Below are positions 1 to 8,285 of a stretch of 64,000 nucleotides of DNA, piece by piece. Under the pieces are notes generated by a model. That model made no database searches and was not told where the DNA came from. It was given only the letters and a program-made list of their open reading frames with translations. The DNA is from Anaerolineae bacterium. GTDB lineage: Bacteria; Chloroflexota; Anaerolineae; Aggregatilineales; Phototrophicaceae. The first letter of the stretch is position 1. Every line of letters starts with the position of its first letter. The stretch spans positions 62,001-126,000 of the forward strand of contig JAJEFB010000052.1 in NCBI GenBank assembly GCA_022820665.1. Reading direction: 5' to 3'. The position numbers were made by a program, and so were the translations under genes.

Positions 1-1
1 T

Positions 2-1732
2 GAAGCCGATATAGCGACTGTCAATTCGCTGGCGGGAGCCTTTCAGGAAAGCTATCGCGGCAAGCTCGATAAGATGAGCGCCGATGATTTTGTCGAAGCC
101 TACGAAGCCATGGAAGCCATTTATGACTTGAGCGGACGGCTGGAGTCATACGCCTTTTTGAACTTTTCCACCGATACCGGCGACACAGTCTATCAGGCAT
201 TCGTGGCGAGGATGCAAGACCTGGGCGCCGCCCTCAGTCAGACCTTGATCTTTTTTGAGTTGGAATGGAACGCGCTGGACGACGATCACGCTAAAACGAT
301 TCTAGACGATCCCAAACTGGCGAAGTATCGCTACTTTCTGGAAGCGGAACGGCGCTACAAGCCTTATCGACTGACCGAGCCGGAAGAGCAGATTATCATT
401 GAAAAGGGGGTGACGGGCAGCAGCGCCTGGGCGCGCTTTTTCACGCAATTGACCAGCGGATTCAGCTTCGACTGGATGGGCGACGAGGTCAATATGTCCT
501 TCATCCTGAACAAACTATATGACGCGGACCGCGACATCCGCGAGATGGCTTGGCGCAAGGTGACCGACAAGCTCGACGAGCGCTCAATGGAGCTGACCTT
601 CATCTTCAATACGCTGGCGCTGGACAAGGCGAACAGTGACAAGCGTCGCGGCTATGCGAGTTGGGTTTCCTCACGGAACTTGAGCAACAAAGCGGAGGAC
701 TCGGTTGTCGAGGCGCTGATCCAAAGCGTGACCGGCAACTACGCGCTGGTGGCGCGGCACTACGAACTCAAACGGGCTTTGCTCGGCTATGAAGAACTCT
801 ATGATTACGATCGCTACGCGCCGCTCAATCTGAAGGAAAGCGAAGCCTTCTACCAGTGGGCAGAGGCGGAAGCGATCGTTTTAAGGGCTTTTGAGAAATT
901 CAGCTTTCAGATGAAAGCGATTGCCCAGGAGTTCTTCGACGAGAATCGGATCCACGCGCCGGTCAGCGCGGGCAAACGGGGCGGCGCCTTTGCCGCCCCG
1001 ACAGTCGCCAGCGCCGATCCCTATGTCTTTCTCAACTATCTGGGCAGCACGCGCGATGTCACGACTTTGGCGCACGAATTGGGTCACGGCATCCACATGG
1101 CGCTGTCGGGGAGGAAGCACGGTCTCTTCGCCTTGTACACGCCGCTGACTACTGCCGAGATGGCCTCCACCTTCGCCGAGATGCTGGTCTTCCAGGATCT
1201 CATGGCGGCGGAAAAGGATAGAGAGGTACGGCTTTCGATGCTGGTGGGCAAAATTGAAGATACCTTCGCTACGGTGTTCCGTCAAATATCAATGAATCGA
1301 TTCGAGGACAAGATGCACACAGCCCGCCGCGCTGAAGGCGAGTTGACCACCGAGCGGCTGAGCGAATTGTGGCTGGAAACGCAGCGCGATATGTTCGGCG
1401 ATAGCGTCACCATCACCGAGGAATACGGGCTGTGGTGGAGCTATGTGCCGCACTTCTTGCATACGCCCGGTTACGTTTACGCTTATTCCTTCGGCGAATT
1501 GCTGGTATTGGCGCTGTATCGGATGTACCAGGACGAGGGCGAATCCTTCGTGCCGAAGTACCTCGATTTGCTAGCCGCGGGCGATTCCGATTATCCGGAC
1601 AAACTGCTGGCCAAAATCGGCGTCGATATCAATGACCCCGGCTTTTGGCAAAAAGGCATTGATGTGATTGAAGGCTGGATTGATCGGGCCGGAGCGCTGG
1701 CGCGCGAATTGTATCCCGACAGATTCGCTTGA
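2..1732 (+). CDS. pepF: M3 family oligoendopeptidase (PepF-like), 5' end cut by window edge
   Basis: Zinc metallopeptidase of family M3 that cleaves short peptides, probably in the cytoplasm. The reading frame is open back to base 2 and already encodes family-like sequence (a YRGKL stretch just before the first in-window ATG at 74), so the true start lies upstream and 74 is an internal Met. The visible part is 576 residues. The zinc motif HELGH lies at visible residues 358-362, and an Ala-Glu-Met-Ala-Ser-Thr-Phe-Ala-Glu stretch about 25 residues later supplies the third ligand, as is usual in M3. The C-terminal half (WSYVPHF, then a tyrosine-rich stretch) also fits oligopeptidase F. No signal peptide can be judged. 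The next gene follows after 42 bases on the same strand. Confidence 0.9.
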   Translation, partial: EADIATVNSLAGAFQESYRGKLDKMSADDFVEAYEAMEAIYDLSGRLESYAFLNFSTDTGDTVYQAFVARMQDLGAALSQTLIFFELEWNALDDDHAKTILDDPKLAKYRYFLEAERRYKPYRLTEPEEQIIIEKGVTGSSAWARFFTQLTSGFSFDWMGDEVNMSFILNKLYDADRDIREMAWRKVTDKLDERSMELTFIFNTLALDKANSDKRRGYASWVSSRNLSNKAEDSVVEALIQSVTGNYALVARHYELKRALLGYEELYDYDRYAPLNLKESEAFYQWAEAEAIVLRAFEKFSFQMKAIAQEFFDENRIHAPVSAGKRGGAFAAPTVASADPYVFLNYLGSTRDVTTLAHELGHGIHMALSGRKHGLFALYTPLTTAEMASTFAEMLVFQDLMAAEKDREVRLSMLVGKIEDTFATVFRQISMNRFEDKMHTARRAEGELTTERLSELWLETQRDMFGDSVTITEEYGLWWSYVPHFLHTPGYVYAYSFGELLVLALYRMYQDEGESFVPKYLDLLAAGDSDYPDKLLAKIGVDINDPGFWQKGIDVIEGWIDRAGALARELYPDRFA

Positions 1733-1774
1733 GAGCCTGACTGTGACATTCTTGAACTGTTGGCAGGTCGAGCG

Positions 1775-2185
1775 ATGACAGCGGGTTATTCCGGTACGCC
1801 ATTGCAAGAGAAGCTGGGTATCAAAGGCGGCTATCGGATGGCGCTGCTCGGGACGCCCGCGCATTACCTCGATATGCTGGGCGATTTGCCCCCCGGCATT
1901 GTCGTCGACGAGGCTATTTGTGGCTCGGATTATGATTTTCTGCACGCGTTTTATATCGAACGCGCCGATTATGAAGCGGCTTTTCCCGCGCTGAAATCGG
2001 CGATACACAAAGACGGCATGATCTGGATCTCCTGGTACAAGAAAGCCGCCAGGATGCCCACCGACATCACGGAAGACGTCGTTCGCGAGGTTGCCCTGGC
2101 GGGCGGACTGGTCGATGTCAAAGTCGCCGCGATCGATGCGCAGTGGTCGGGACTGAAACTGGTGTATCGGCGGCGGGATCGCTGA
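1775..2185 (+). CDS. DUF3052-family protein
   Basis: A 136-residue protein that starts MTAGYSGTPLQEKLGIKGG, the typical opening of DUF3052 proteins, which are small cytoplasmic proteins of unknown function found mostly in Actinobacteria and Chloroflexi. The middle (YDFLHAFY, then a conserved WISWYKK segment) also fits. I chose the ATG at 1775; an in-frame TTG at 1760 would add five residues, but homologues begin at the later site. It ends 10 bases before the next gene, so the two are probably co-transcribed. No catalytic residues can be named. Confidence 0.75.
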   Translation: MTAGYSGTPLQEKLGIKGGYRMALLGTPAHYLDMLGDLPPGIVVDEAICGSDYDFLHAFYIERADYEAAFPALKSAIHKDGMIWISWYKKAARMPTDITEDVVREVALAGGLVDVKVAAIDAQWSGLKLVYRRRDR

Positions 2186-2195
2186 TGGCTCCGTG

Positions 2196-2669
2196 ATGCA
2201 GCCTTCAATTTCACTAGAAGAGGCGCGGGCGCAGCGCCAGCAACTTCGGGAAGAGGGCAAAACGCTCGTCTTCACCAACGGGCATTTCGACTTGCTGCAC
2301 CTGGGCCATCTGGATTACCTGGAAAAGGCGCGCAGTCTGGGCGACGCGCTCTTCGTCGGGCTCAACGGAGACGCCTCCTCGACGCGCTTGAAAGGGCAGG
2401 GGCGGCCGATTGTGCCGGCGAGGGAGCGCGCCCGTTTGCTAGCGGCGCTGCATCCGGTCGACGCCGTGATCATTTTCGAAGAAGACCGGGCGGACAGGTT
2501 GCTGCGCGCTTTGCAGCCGGAGATCTACGTCAAAGGCGGCGACTACGCGCGCAAGGATTTGCCGGAGCGGTCCACAGTGGAAGCCTACGGCGGCCGGGTC
2601 GAGCTAATCGATTACCTGCCCGGTCACAGCACCAGCGTACTGATTCAGCGAATCCGCAATTTGCCCTGA
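2196..2669 (+). CDS. rfaE2: RfaE2/HldE-type sugar-phosphate nucleotidyltransferase
   Basis: A 157-residue nucleotidyltransferase of the cytidylyltransferase-like superfamily. Residues 27-40 carry the TNGHFDLLHLGH signature, with the HxGH nucleotide-binding motif at 35-38, and a KGGDY motif lies near residue 110. It matches the stand-alone C-terminal domain of HldE, which adenylylates D-glycero-beta-D-manno-heptose 1-phosphate. No kinase (RfaE1) partner is in the window, so the substrate could be another sugar phosphate. The ATG at 2196 directly follows an in-frame GTG at 2193; either could serve. A hairpin shared with rpsD lies just downstream. Confidence 0.85.
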   Translation: MQPSISLEEARAQRQQLREEGKTLVFTNGHFDLLHLGHLDYLEKARSLGDALFVGLNGDASSTRLKGQGRPIVPARERARLLAALHPVDAVIIFEEDRADRLLRALQPEIYVKGGDYARKDLPERSTVEAYGGRVELIDYLPGHSTSVLIQRIRNLP

Positions 2670-2676
2670 ATCAAAA

Positions 2677-2700
2677 ACGGGACGCCTGGCAGCGTCCCGT
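2677..2700 (-). terminator. Hairpin terminator between rfaE2 and rpsD
   Basis: A perfect 9-bp stem (2677-2685 with 2692-2700) and a 6-base loop. Read on the minus strand it is followed by five T, so it is a good intrinsic terminator for rpsD. On the plus strand it could also end rfaE2 transcripts but has no T run there. Confidence 0.8.
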
Positions 2701-2726
2701 GATGTCTCATGCTGTCTTGAGCCGGT

Positions 2727-3353
2727 CTAGGTCAGGCGGTTGTAGAACTCCACGACTTGCTGGATATCGACGGGCGTCTGCACTTCGCCTTCTTCCGGCA
2801 CGCGGTCCAGGGTGACGCGATAATTGTCCTTGTCCACGACCAAATAGGGCGGGAAGTAGGCCGCTTGCTGCACCCATTCCTGAATGTGCACGTTCTTCTT
2901 CATCTTGTCGCTGACTTCCACGACATCCCCGGGCTTGACCTGGTACGAAGGCAGGTTCACGCGCTGGCCGTTGACCATGATATGACCGTGGCCCACAATT
3001 TGCCGCGCCGCCCATATGGTTGCGCCCAGACCGGACTTGTAAACCACGTTGTCCAGGCGCCGTTCCAGCAAGCTCAAGAGGTTGACGCCGGTCGGACCCG
3101 ACATCAACGCGGCTCGTTTGTAATAGTTGCGCATCTGGCGTTCGCGCACGTTGTAGATGAATGCCAGCTTCTGTTTTTCGTCCAACTGGAGGGCATAGTT
3201 GCTGCGCCGTCCAGAGCGGAAGGATTTTTCGCGTCCGTGCTCGCCAGGCGGATAGGCGCGTTCTTCCAGGATTTTGGAATACTTCGGGCGGGGCACCAGC
3301 AGTTCGCCGAAGCGGCGCTGCGGTTTCGCTTTTGGTCCGTGATATGAAGCCAT
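2727..3353 (-). CDS. rpsD: 30S ribosomal protein S4
   Basis: 208 residues, the usual length for bacterial S4, a primary 16S rRNA-binding protein that nucleates small-subunit assembly. The N-terminal part (residues 1-90) has the RPKYSKILEERAYPPGEHG segment, and the S4 RNA-binding domain occupies about 95-155 (LLERRLDNVVYKSGLG, then the VNG.RVNLPSY turn). It is the cysteine-free form: the N-terminal zinc-binding Cys cluster of many S4 proteins is absent. The start is supported by GAGGAAA upstream on the minus strand. It stands alone here rather than in the rpsM-rpsK-rpsD-rpoA cluster. A hairpin lies in its leader at 3416-3438 and a terminator follows. Confidence 0.97.
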   Translation of the reverse strand: MASYHGPKAKPQRRFGELLVPRPKYSKILEERAYPPGEHGREKSFRSGRRSNYALQLDEKQKLAFIYNVRERQMRNYYKRAALMSGPTGVNLLSLLERRLDNVVYKSGLGATIWAARQIVGHGHIMVNGQRVNLPSYQVKPGDVVEVSDKMKKNVHIQEWVQQAAYFPPYLVVDKDNYRVTLDRVPEEGEVQTPVDIQQVVEFYNRLT

Positions 3354-3415
3354 GCTTGCCAGTTTCCTCGTTTCACAGCGGATGATCTTGCACCCAACTC
3401 AATGCGGCGCTAAAT

Positions 3416-3438
3416 AGCCGATCTTGCAGAAATCGGCT
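3416..3438 (-). promoter_or_regulatory. Hairpin in the rpsD leader
   Basis: A 7-bp perfect inverted repeat (3416-3422 with 3432-3438) about 65-85 bases before the rpsD start. S4 is known to repress its own mRNA in other bacteria, so a leader structure is plausible, but nothing here proves that this hairpin does so. Confidence 0.3.
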
Positions 3439-3600
3439 GCTTATCGTAGCGGATTCTCGCCGAGACGCTAGGGTGAGTTTAGCGAGTTGACGCGATGATG
3501 TATGATCTGCTAAAGGCGGGACGTCGACTGACTCATTGTTCCATATGTTGTATTGATATGCCTTCGACGCATGAGCGCTATGTATATTGTTCTTGTTTTC

Positions 3601-5508
3601 CTAATCCAGGACAATCTCCGTGAGCGGTAGCATGTCTGGAAATTGCTCGGAGTTGTTGAGCCAAGCCTGCTTTTCGCCAGTTTTTGAATGGTAGAGTATT
3701 GTCATGAGTTGGTATCTGCCAGGCGGGACTTCGGCCATGTTAAGCGAGAACTGACGCAGCTCATGCTCGTGGACGAGTGGAAGGTCAAGCTGGGAAACAT
3801 TCTTCCCCTCAGCTGAAATGAGTTGATAAGACAACAAGTAGTCATCGAGCGGCTGATCTGTTCTGCCCGTCCAGCGGTCATTGATTAACAGCGCCGATTG
3901 ATTGGCGTTCAGCCCCCCGCCAATGAAATCATAATTGATGAGATTGCCCCGAAAACGCTGCTGAACTATGGGCGCCAGACACCCCAGGCGCTGCCAATAA
4001 TACTTGATGATCGTCGTTTGCCCGCCTATGGACGTGCGTTGACAGTTTTCGTAATTGAGTTCATGCATGTAGCTGTCGAAATAAGCAAGTCGCTCGGCGG
4101 ACAGGTTGTCCGCGTGTACGACCACCCAGATTGAAGGCGACGTGATAGCGAATTGATCGGCTGCGCGATTCGAGTCCGTGATAATCCCAGTTTGGATACC
4201 ATGTCTGCCAAAAAAGTACTCTGCCGGCGTATGACCGAGTTGCGCCAATAGTTTGTTGAAGCCGGGGCTGGTCAAGAAAGATTCATAAAAGAAATCATCG
4301 GTAGAGAACAGAACGGTTGGCAGTGGATCGGCTCTTTGGGCAAGTCGAGAAATGATCTGGGTTGGAGGCTGAGAATACGTCAGCGAGCGCAGATTTAGCC
4401 GGGACCACCAGGAGCCATGCGTTTGCATATGATGACCTGCCAGCATCCAAAGAATCACAAATACCAGCAAGTATTTGTGAAAACGATACAATCCATAAAA
4501 GCCTGTTGTGAAGAAGAGCACACAAGGCAACCAGTTGGCAAGATGATAGCGCATGGTGAAATCGGCAATGAAGGTCGTGTAATGAGACAGCAGTGCCAGG
4601 CAAAGGACGAAGATGAAGGGCAGAAGGAGCCAGGGTCGTATCATCACTTTCCTGCTGAATGCGCCCGCCGCCAAGCCACCAATCGCGATCACAAGCAGTA
4701 GCGGCTCGCGATTCGTCACCGCGTCCTGCCAGGCTCGGATGGCGCGGGCGACGCCGATCGCGTCCGGTTTCTTCACCTCCACAGTAGAGATCAAGCCATC
4801 TGCGGCGGCCAAGGGATAGGGAATGAATAAAAGCACCGCGACGATTACGGTAAACGATACCAGTGTCCATCGTCGGTTCTTTGGGGCGAAAAGCAGATGG
4901 AAGACCCCAAGCACAGCAAGGAATACGCTATTGAAGAAATGAAGGTTGCAAAGGAGAAAAACTGCCGCGAATAATGCCAGATAATCGCCCGATCGCGTCT
5001 GTCTGCATTGATACATGATGCGTAGATAAATCCATAAGATGATTCCCGAAGCCAATGTAGACATCGGGTACATGCGTATATGCGCGTAGTAGTGGTTGAA
5101 AAAAGCGTTGCTCGCGACGATTATGACCGCGATCAAACCCGCAGGGGCTCCTACAAAATCGTTGCCGAGGCGATAGCTTATTGCGAGTGTGATCAATCCT
5201 GCGAAAATCGTCAACAACCGCGCGATCGCCACATCGAAACTGGTGATTCTGCCCCAGATGTTCAAGATCAAGAAATAGCCGGGCGTGTGGTCTGGCGCGT
5301 AGGTCAGAATGGTATGAACGGTCTGCGCCGGTGAATGAGGATTGAAACTGATTCCGTTTGCAAAAATGAGGGAGTCGAACTCATCGCGGCTCGGCGTTAT
5401 CCGATCCATCTGATGGAAGCTCAATGCCGAGACGATAAGGATTGCGGGTATTACCCAGGCATAATGACCGAAATCCATCGAAATATGGAAAGCATCACGC
5501 CATTTCAC
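3601..5508 (-). CDS. GT-C type membrane glycosyltransferase (PMT/ArnT-like)
   Basis: A 635-residue integral membrane protein with about ten hydrophobic segments in residues 1-370 and a soluble C-terminal domain. The first loop holds RDEFDS followed by APDHTPGYF, resembling the acidic first-loop motif of GT-C enzymes that use polyprenyl-phosphate sugars (GT39/GT83 families), and HIRMYPM resembles the conserved R-YP segment. It probably moves a sugar from a lipid carrier onto a lipid or protein outside the membrane; donor and acceptor cannot be read from sequence. It lies 57 bases downstream of the PhyH-like gene on the same strand and may be transcribed with it. Confidence 0.7.
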   Translation of the reverse strand: MKWRDAFHISMDFGHYAWVIPAILIVSALSFHQMDRITPSRDEFDSLIFANGISFNPHSPAQTVHTILTYAPDHTPGYFLILNIWGRITSFDVAIARLLTIFAGLITLAISYRLGNDFVGAPAGLIAVIIVASNAFFNHYYAHIRMYPMSTLASGIILWIYLRIMYQCRQTRSGDYLALFAAVFLLCNLHFFNSVFLAVLGVFHLLFAPKNRRWTLVSFTVIVAVLLFIPYPLAAADGLISTVEVKKPDAIGVARAIRAWQDAVTNREPLLLVIAIGGLAAGAFSRKVMIRPWLLLPFIFVLCLALLSHYTTFIADFTMRYHLANWLPCVLFFTTGFYGLYRFHKYLLVFVILWMLAGHHMQTHGSWWSRLNLRSLTYSQPPTQIISRLAQRADPLPTVLFSTDDFFYESFLTSPGFNKLLAQLGHTPAEYFFGRHGIQTGIITDSNRAADQFAITSPSIWVVVHADNLSAERLAYFDSYMHELNYENCQRTSIGGQTTIIKYYWQRLGCLAPIVQQRFRGNLINYDFIGGGLNANQSALLINDRWTGRTDQPLDDYLLSYQLISAEGKNVSQLDLPLVHEHELRQFSLNMAEVPPGRYQLMTILYHSKTGEKQAWLNNSEQFPDMLPLTEIVLD

Positions 5509-5565
5509 AGTTTCATTGTCTATCGTTCTTTCTCCATGGGTCGAGGCAGATTGAGGACCTGCGAA

Positions 5566-6411
5566 TTAAGCCGGCATGTTCTCCAGGCGCGTCAGCCAGT
5601 AATGTACATCGAAGGACTCGTCGCCGGTCAAAAAGCGCCAGAGCTTGATGCGATTGACGATCTCCAGCCGTCCTGATGCCTCCTCGAACCAGGGTTCGCG
5701 CTGGCTGAGAATATCCTGGACGTTGCCGCGCCCGCGCGGGCCGGTGAATATCTCCTGGTGGTTGCGGTAGCCCTGGTCAAGATCATCGGTATTCCACAAA
5801 CGCAGTTGGCGCACGGCCGGGTTCAGGCGCAGCTTGAACATGTAGCGGCGGCGATTCGTCTTGTTCTGGCGTCCGCAGTGCCAGATGCCGTGATGCAGCG
5901 CCAGGATGGAACCGGCTTTGCAGACCATGGGAATTTGGCCGCGCATATTCTGATAGGCGGCGATGTCCGCCTCGTTGACTTTGCGGAAATGGCTGCCGGG
6001 CAACAAAAGCGTACCGCCCATTTCTAAAGGCACGTCGTGCGGGAAGTACATGATCTGAATGTCAAAATGGCTGCGCAGGTCGATGATCGAATCGGCATGC
6101 AAGCCTTGCGCCTTGCCCTCGTTCGGCTCGCGCACGTGGATGGCGTCGTGGTCGAAGAGCGGATCTTCGCCCACCAGGCTCTGAATCAAGCCTTGGATCT
6201 GCGGCAGATCCAGCATCTCACGGATAGCTGTGCCTTGATAGCATTGCGATAGCGGGGTTCCGGCAGGCGAACCTTTGATGGCGTCATTGTCGATATCGCG
6301 CATGACTTTGTCGTTGATCTCGTCAGGGACCAGTTCGTCGAAGCGCAGGAAGCCGCGCGCCACAAACTCCGCCATCTGTTTCGAATTGAGCAAATGCGCC
6401 TTGTCGATCAT
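5566..6411 (-). CDS. Phytanoyl-CoA dioxygenase (PhyH) family protein
   Basis: A 281-residue Fe(II)/2-oxoglutarate-dependent oxygenase of the PhyH superfamily. The iron ligands are visible: HxD at H105-A-D107 and the distal His at H178 (HHGIWHCG), with an Arg-rich stretch at 187-189 that can bind the 2-oxoglutarate carboxylate. LLLPGSH (135-141) is the conserved turn before the second half of the barrel. Such enzymes hydroxylate or otherwise oxidise small molecules; the substrate is unknown. No signal peptide. The neighbouring membrane glycosyltransferase suggests a glycan- or lipid-modifying role, but this is weak. Confidence 0.85.
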   Translation of the reverse strand: MIDKAHLLNSKQMAEFVARGFLRFDELVPDEINDKVMRDIDNDAIKGSPAGTPLSQCYQGTAIREMLDLPQIQGLIQSLVGEDPLFDHDAIHVREPNEGKAQGLHADSIIDLRSHFDIQIMYFPHDVPLEMGGTLLLPGSHFRKVNEADIAAYQNMRGQIPMVCKAGSILALHHGIWHCGRQNKTNRRRYMFKLRLNPAVRQLRLWNTDDLDQGYRNHQEIFTGPRGRGNVQDILSQREPWFEEASGRLEIVNRIKLWRFLTGDESFDVHYWLTRLENMPA

Positions 6412-6490
6412 GCTTAAAATCCCTCCATAACTCTAAAAGCCGCCATAGAGCGGACAGCTTCGCTCAAGCTGACTGTCTTCATTATGTTGC

Positions 6491-6772
6491 TTAAGATGCC
6501 TCCAGTTTCTCAAATACGAATCCATATTTCATGAAAGAAGTGCTGTATTCCTCGCCGGGATAAGGCGGGATAAGAATGGGATGCTGGATTAGCCGCCAGC
6601 CATCCAGCAGCGCGTCCAAGCCAGTTTCATAGGGCGCTTCGTTGTTGTCGCCGGTGGTGAAACGGTTTTTGCCAGTGCCGTCATAGATCGCCCAGCCAAC
6701 GACCCGGCTGTCCAAGGCGGAGGTGGAAAGATACAGGGTCAGCACCTGCTGTCGCATCGAGTTGTTCATGGG
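6491..6772 (-). CDS. Small hypothetical protein
   Basis: A 93-residue protein that I do not recognise. I start it at the ATG at 6772, which has GAGG five bases upstream and lies just downstream of a good promoter; an upstream in-frame ATG at 6817 overlaps the -10 box and is unlikely. It has beta-rich stretches (LTLYLST, VVGWAIYDG) and a proline-rich PILIPPYPGEEY segment, with no signal peptide, membrane helix or cysteine. It lies 79 bases upstream of the PhyH-like gene on the same strand. Confidence 0.6.
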   Translation of the reverse strand, partial: PMNNSMRQQVLTLYLSTSALDSRVVGWAIYDGTGKNRFTTGDNNEAPYETGLDALLDGWRLIQHPILIPPYPGEEYSTSFMKYGFVFEKLEAS

Positions 6773-6805
6773 CGCCTCGTCAAATGCGTGAATGAATCGT
6801 TGCGA

Positions 6806-6834
6806 ATCATACCCCATGACCGCTGGCCAGGCAA
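6806..6834 (-). promoter_or_regulatory. Sigma70-type promoter for the small gene at 6491-6772
   Basis: On the minus strand, -35 TTGCCT (6829-6834), a 17-base spacer and -10 TATGAT (6806-6811). This supports the downstream start codon of the following gene. Confidence 0.55.
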
Positions 6835-7019
6835 ACGATTACATGGTCGGTTCAGGGCAGTTGCATCAAATTACTTCCTAGCCCCCGGTACAGCGAGGGT
6901 CGCGTCGGGCGCGTCGCCACTCGCCAAGCCGCCGAGACAAAGTTTTTTATTTGCTAACGAAGTTATCATGCAGTCAGAATGAAGCCACTCCCGGAGATAA
7001 TTTGTTTTCGGTTTGTTTT

Positions 7020-7097
7020 TTGTCCGACTTTGTCCGTTTCGGACAATGAAATATATTTTTTGGACAATAGACGCGGTTTTGCAGCCGAAACGGACAA
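7020..7097. promoter_or_regulatory. Phased cluster of TTGTCC motifs
   Basis: TTGTCCG occurs at 7020-7026 and 7030-7036 on the plus strand; its complement occurs at 7040-7046, 7061-7067 (one mismatch) and 7091-7097. The second and third form a perfect inverted repeat with a 3-base centre. Distances between motif starts are 10, 10, 21 and 30 bases, close to whole helical turns, as expected for protein binding on one DNA face. The regulated gene is unknown; the nearest promoter is 190 bases away at 6806-6834. Confidence 0.45.
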
Positions 7098-7436
7098 AAG
7101 GCAGGCGGCTGACAGTATGAATTTGGTTTGCCGGCGCGCCCGCCGCCATAAAGTCGGCTTCTGCCCCTGACATGCCTCTGAACCGTCCCTAGCTGCCCCG
7201 CTAAATTCGGCAAGTGTATCGACACCGTATAGATACAGTCTGTTTTTTCGGGAGGTATTTTTTAGAGTCCGGGAGTGAAAGGAGAAATAGGCGGAGGGCA
7301 TCGGCTGGGGACCGAGATTGAGCGCTTGCGGTAGTTGATCCATAGGGAGAGCGTATCATCATTTTGAGTAGAAAGGAAGAACGAATGTTCGCAGTTTTCG
7401 AGATTGCCGAAAAGCGATTTGGGGAGAGCCGCGCAG

Positions 7437-7590
7437 TGTCGCGTAGGGCGCGTAGACACAGCCCGTCGACACTGACCGACGACACAACTCGCCTAGATCC
7501 ACCAAGCCTTCGACACTGAGCGCCGATACTGAGTGGCGGGGGAAGATTCAGGGTGGGGATGGAAAGGCAATTGTGTTTAATGCGATTTCC
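7437..7590 (+). repeat. Right-half copy of the 23.9-kb MITE-like element
   Basis: Bases 7437-7478 match 23975-24016 over 42 bases with one mismatch, and 7576-7590 matches the right terminal repeat at 24090-24104 with two mismatches. The order and orientation are the same, so this is a partial, decayed copy. Confidence 0.65.
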
Positions 7591-7765
7591 CTGAGGATCG
7601 GTTTCCGCCTCTTTGGCATCCAGGATCTCAACTTCAGCGCAGTCGCCGCTTTCTTGTTTAGCAAACCCCTTGCTGAATGCAAGGAGAAGGCTCGTTATTT
7701 TCTGTGAGCGCGGAGATCCTTTTCGCTGGTTACGCGCCGAGCGGCTGGTTTAGGAAAGGTCTCAT

Positions 7766-8164
7766 CTAGTTGTCGTCGATTTCTACATCAATGACGACTT
7801 TGGTATCGGGCAGGTTGGACCGTTCACGAAAATAGCGGATCACTTCGTCGCCGATCACTTTGGCTTTGGCGGCCATCGCCGCGCTCTTCACCGCCCAGCC
7901 CACTATCGGGATAATGCCGACAACTTCGGTGATGACGCCCCCGGCGACCGCGCTGGCGACCGCGCCACCTAACACGGACAACAGGTTGTTCATATCGAAA
8001 GCGCTGATTCCGTAGGCGCTGGCGACCTGGTGAATCATGGCGGTGTCCGCAGCGGTGAGGAAAAACGCGCTGCCGGGTATCCATCCGGTTAGCGCTGCGC
8101 CCGTCGTCCAATTGGCGACCAGCTTGCGCGCTTCGCGGTCGGCGTCTTGCAGTGTTTTTGACAT
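7766..8164 (-). CDS. Small protein with a hydrophobic core, DUF697-like
   Basis: 132 residues. Residues 20-60 (TGWIPGSAFFLTAADTAMIHQVASAYGI) resemble DUF697 regions, in which a GxxP..D turn precedes a hydrophobic helix; a glycine- and alanine-rich hydrophobic segment follows at about 60-100, and the tail is charged (ERSNLPDTKVVIDVEIDDN). It is probably membrane-associated. The ATG at 8164 has AAGGAGA upstream and a TATAAT box at 8194-8199. Function unknown; the DUF697 link is by appearance only. Confidence 0.6.
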   Translation of the reverse strand: MSKTLQDADREARKLVANWTTGAALTGWIPGSAFFLTAADTAMIHQVASAYGISAFDMNNLLSVLGGAVASAVAGGVITEVVGIIPIVGWAVKSAAMAAKAKVIGDEVIRYFRERSNLPDTKVVIDVEIDDN

Positions 8165-8193
8165 GCATACTCTCCTTGGCTCGTGATAAGCTC

Positions 8194-8199
8194 ATTATA
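8194..8199 (-). promoter_or_regulatory. -10 box for the gene at 7766-8164
   Basis: Consensus TATAAT on the minus strand, 30 bases before the start codon. No convincing -35 box is seen 17 bases further upstream. Confidence 0.4.
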
Positions 8200-8285
8200 C
8201 ACTTCTACGCAAGTCGGGCGGACTCGTTGCTGCGCGAGCCTATCGCAGGGCTATCGCCTTAATCTTGACCTTCGTGTATCCTAAG

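Larger units (their letters stand above)
6835..7765. other. Gene-free stretch of about 930 bases
   Basis: No open frame here looks like a protein. It holds an AT-rich patch with five TTGTCC motifs at helical spacing (7020-7097), a small inverted repeat (7215-7220 with 7232-7237), and a repeat fragment at 7437-7590 related to the element at 23868-24104. The last 60 bases contain a GCCGAGCGGCTG stretch also seen near 56540 and 60963. Confidence 0.6.

Noticed and set aside
7201-7485. Open frames in the gene-free region
   Set aside because: They cross the dispersed 42-base repeat; a similar frame appears at the other copy (near 24000) only because the repeat is shared. No ribosome binding site or family sequence.
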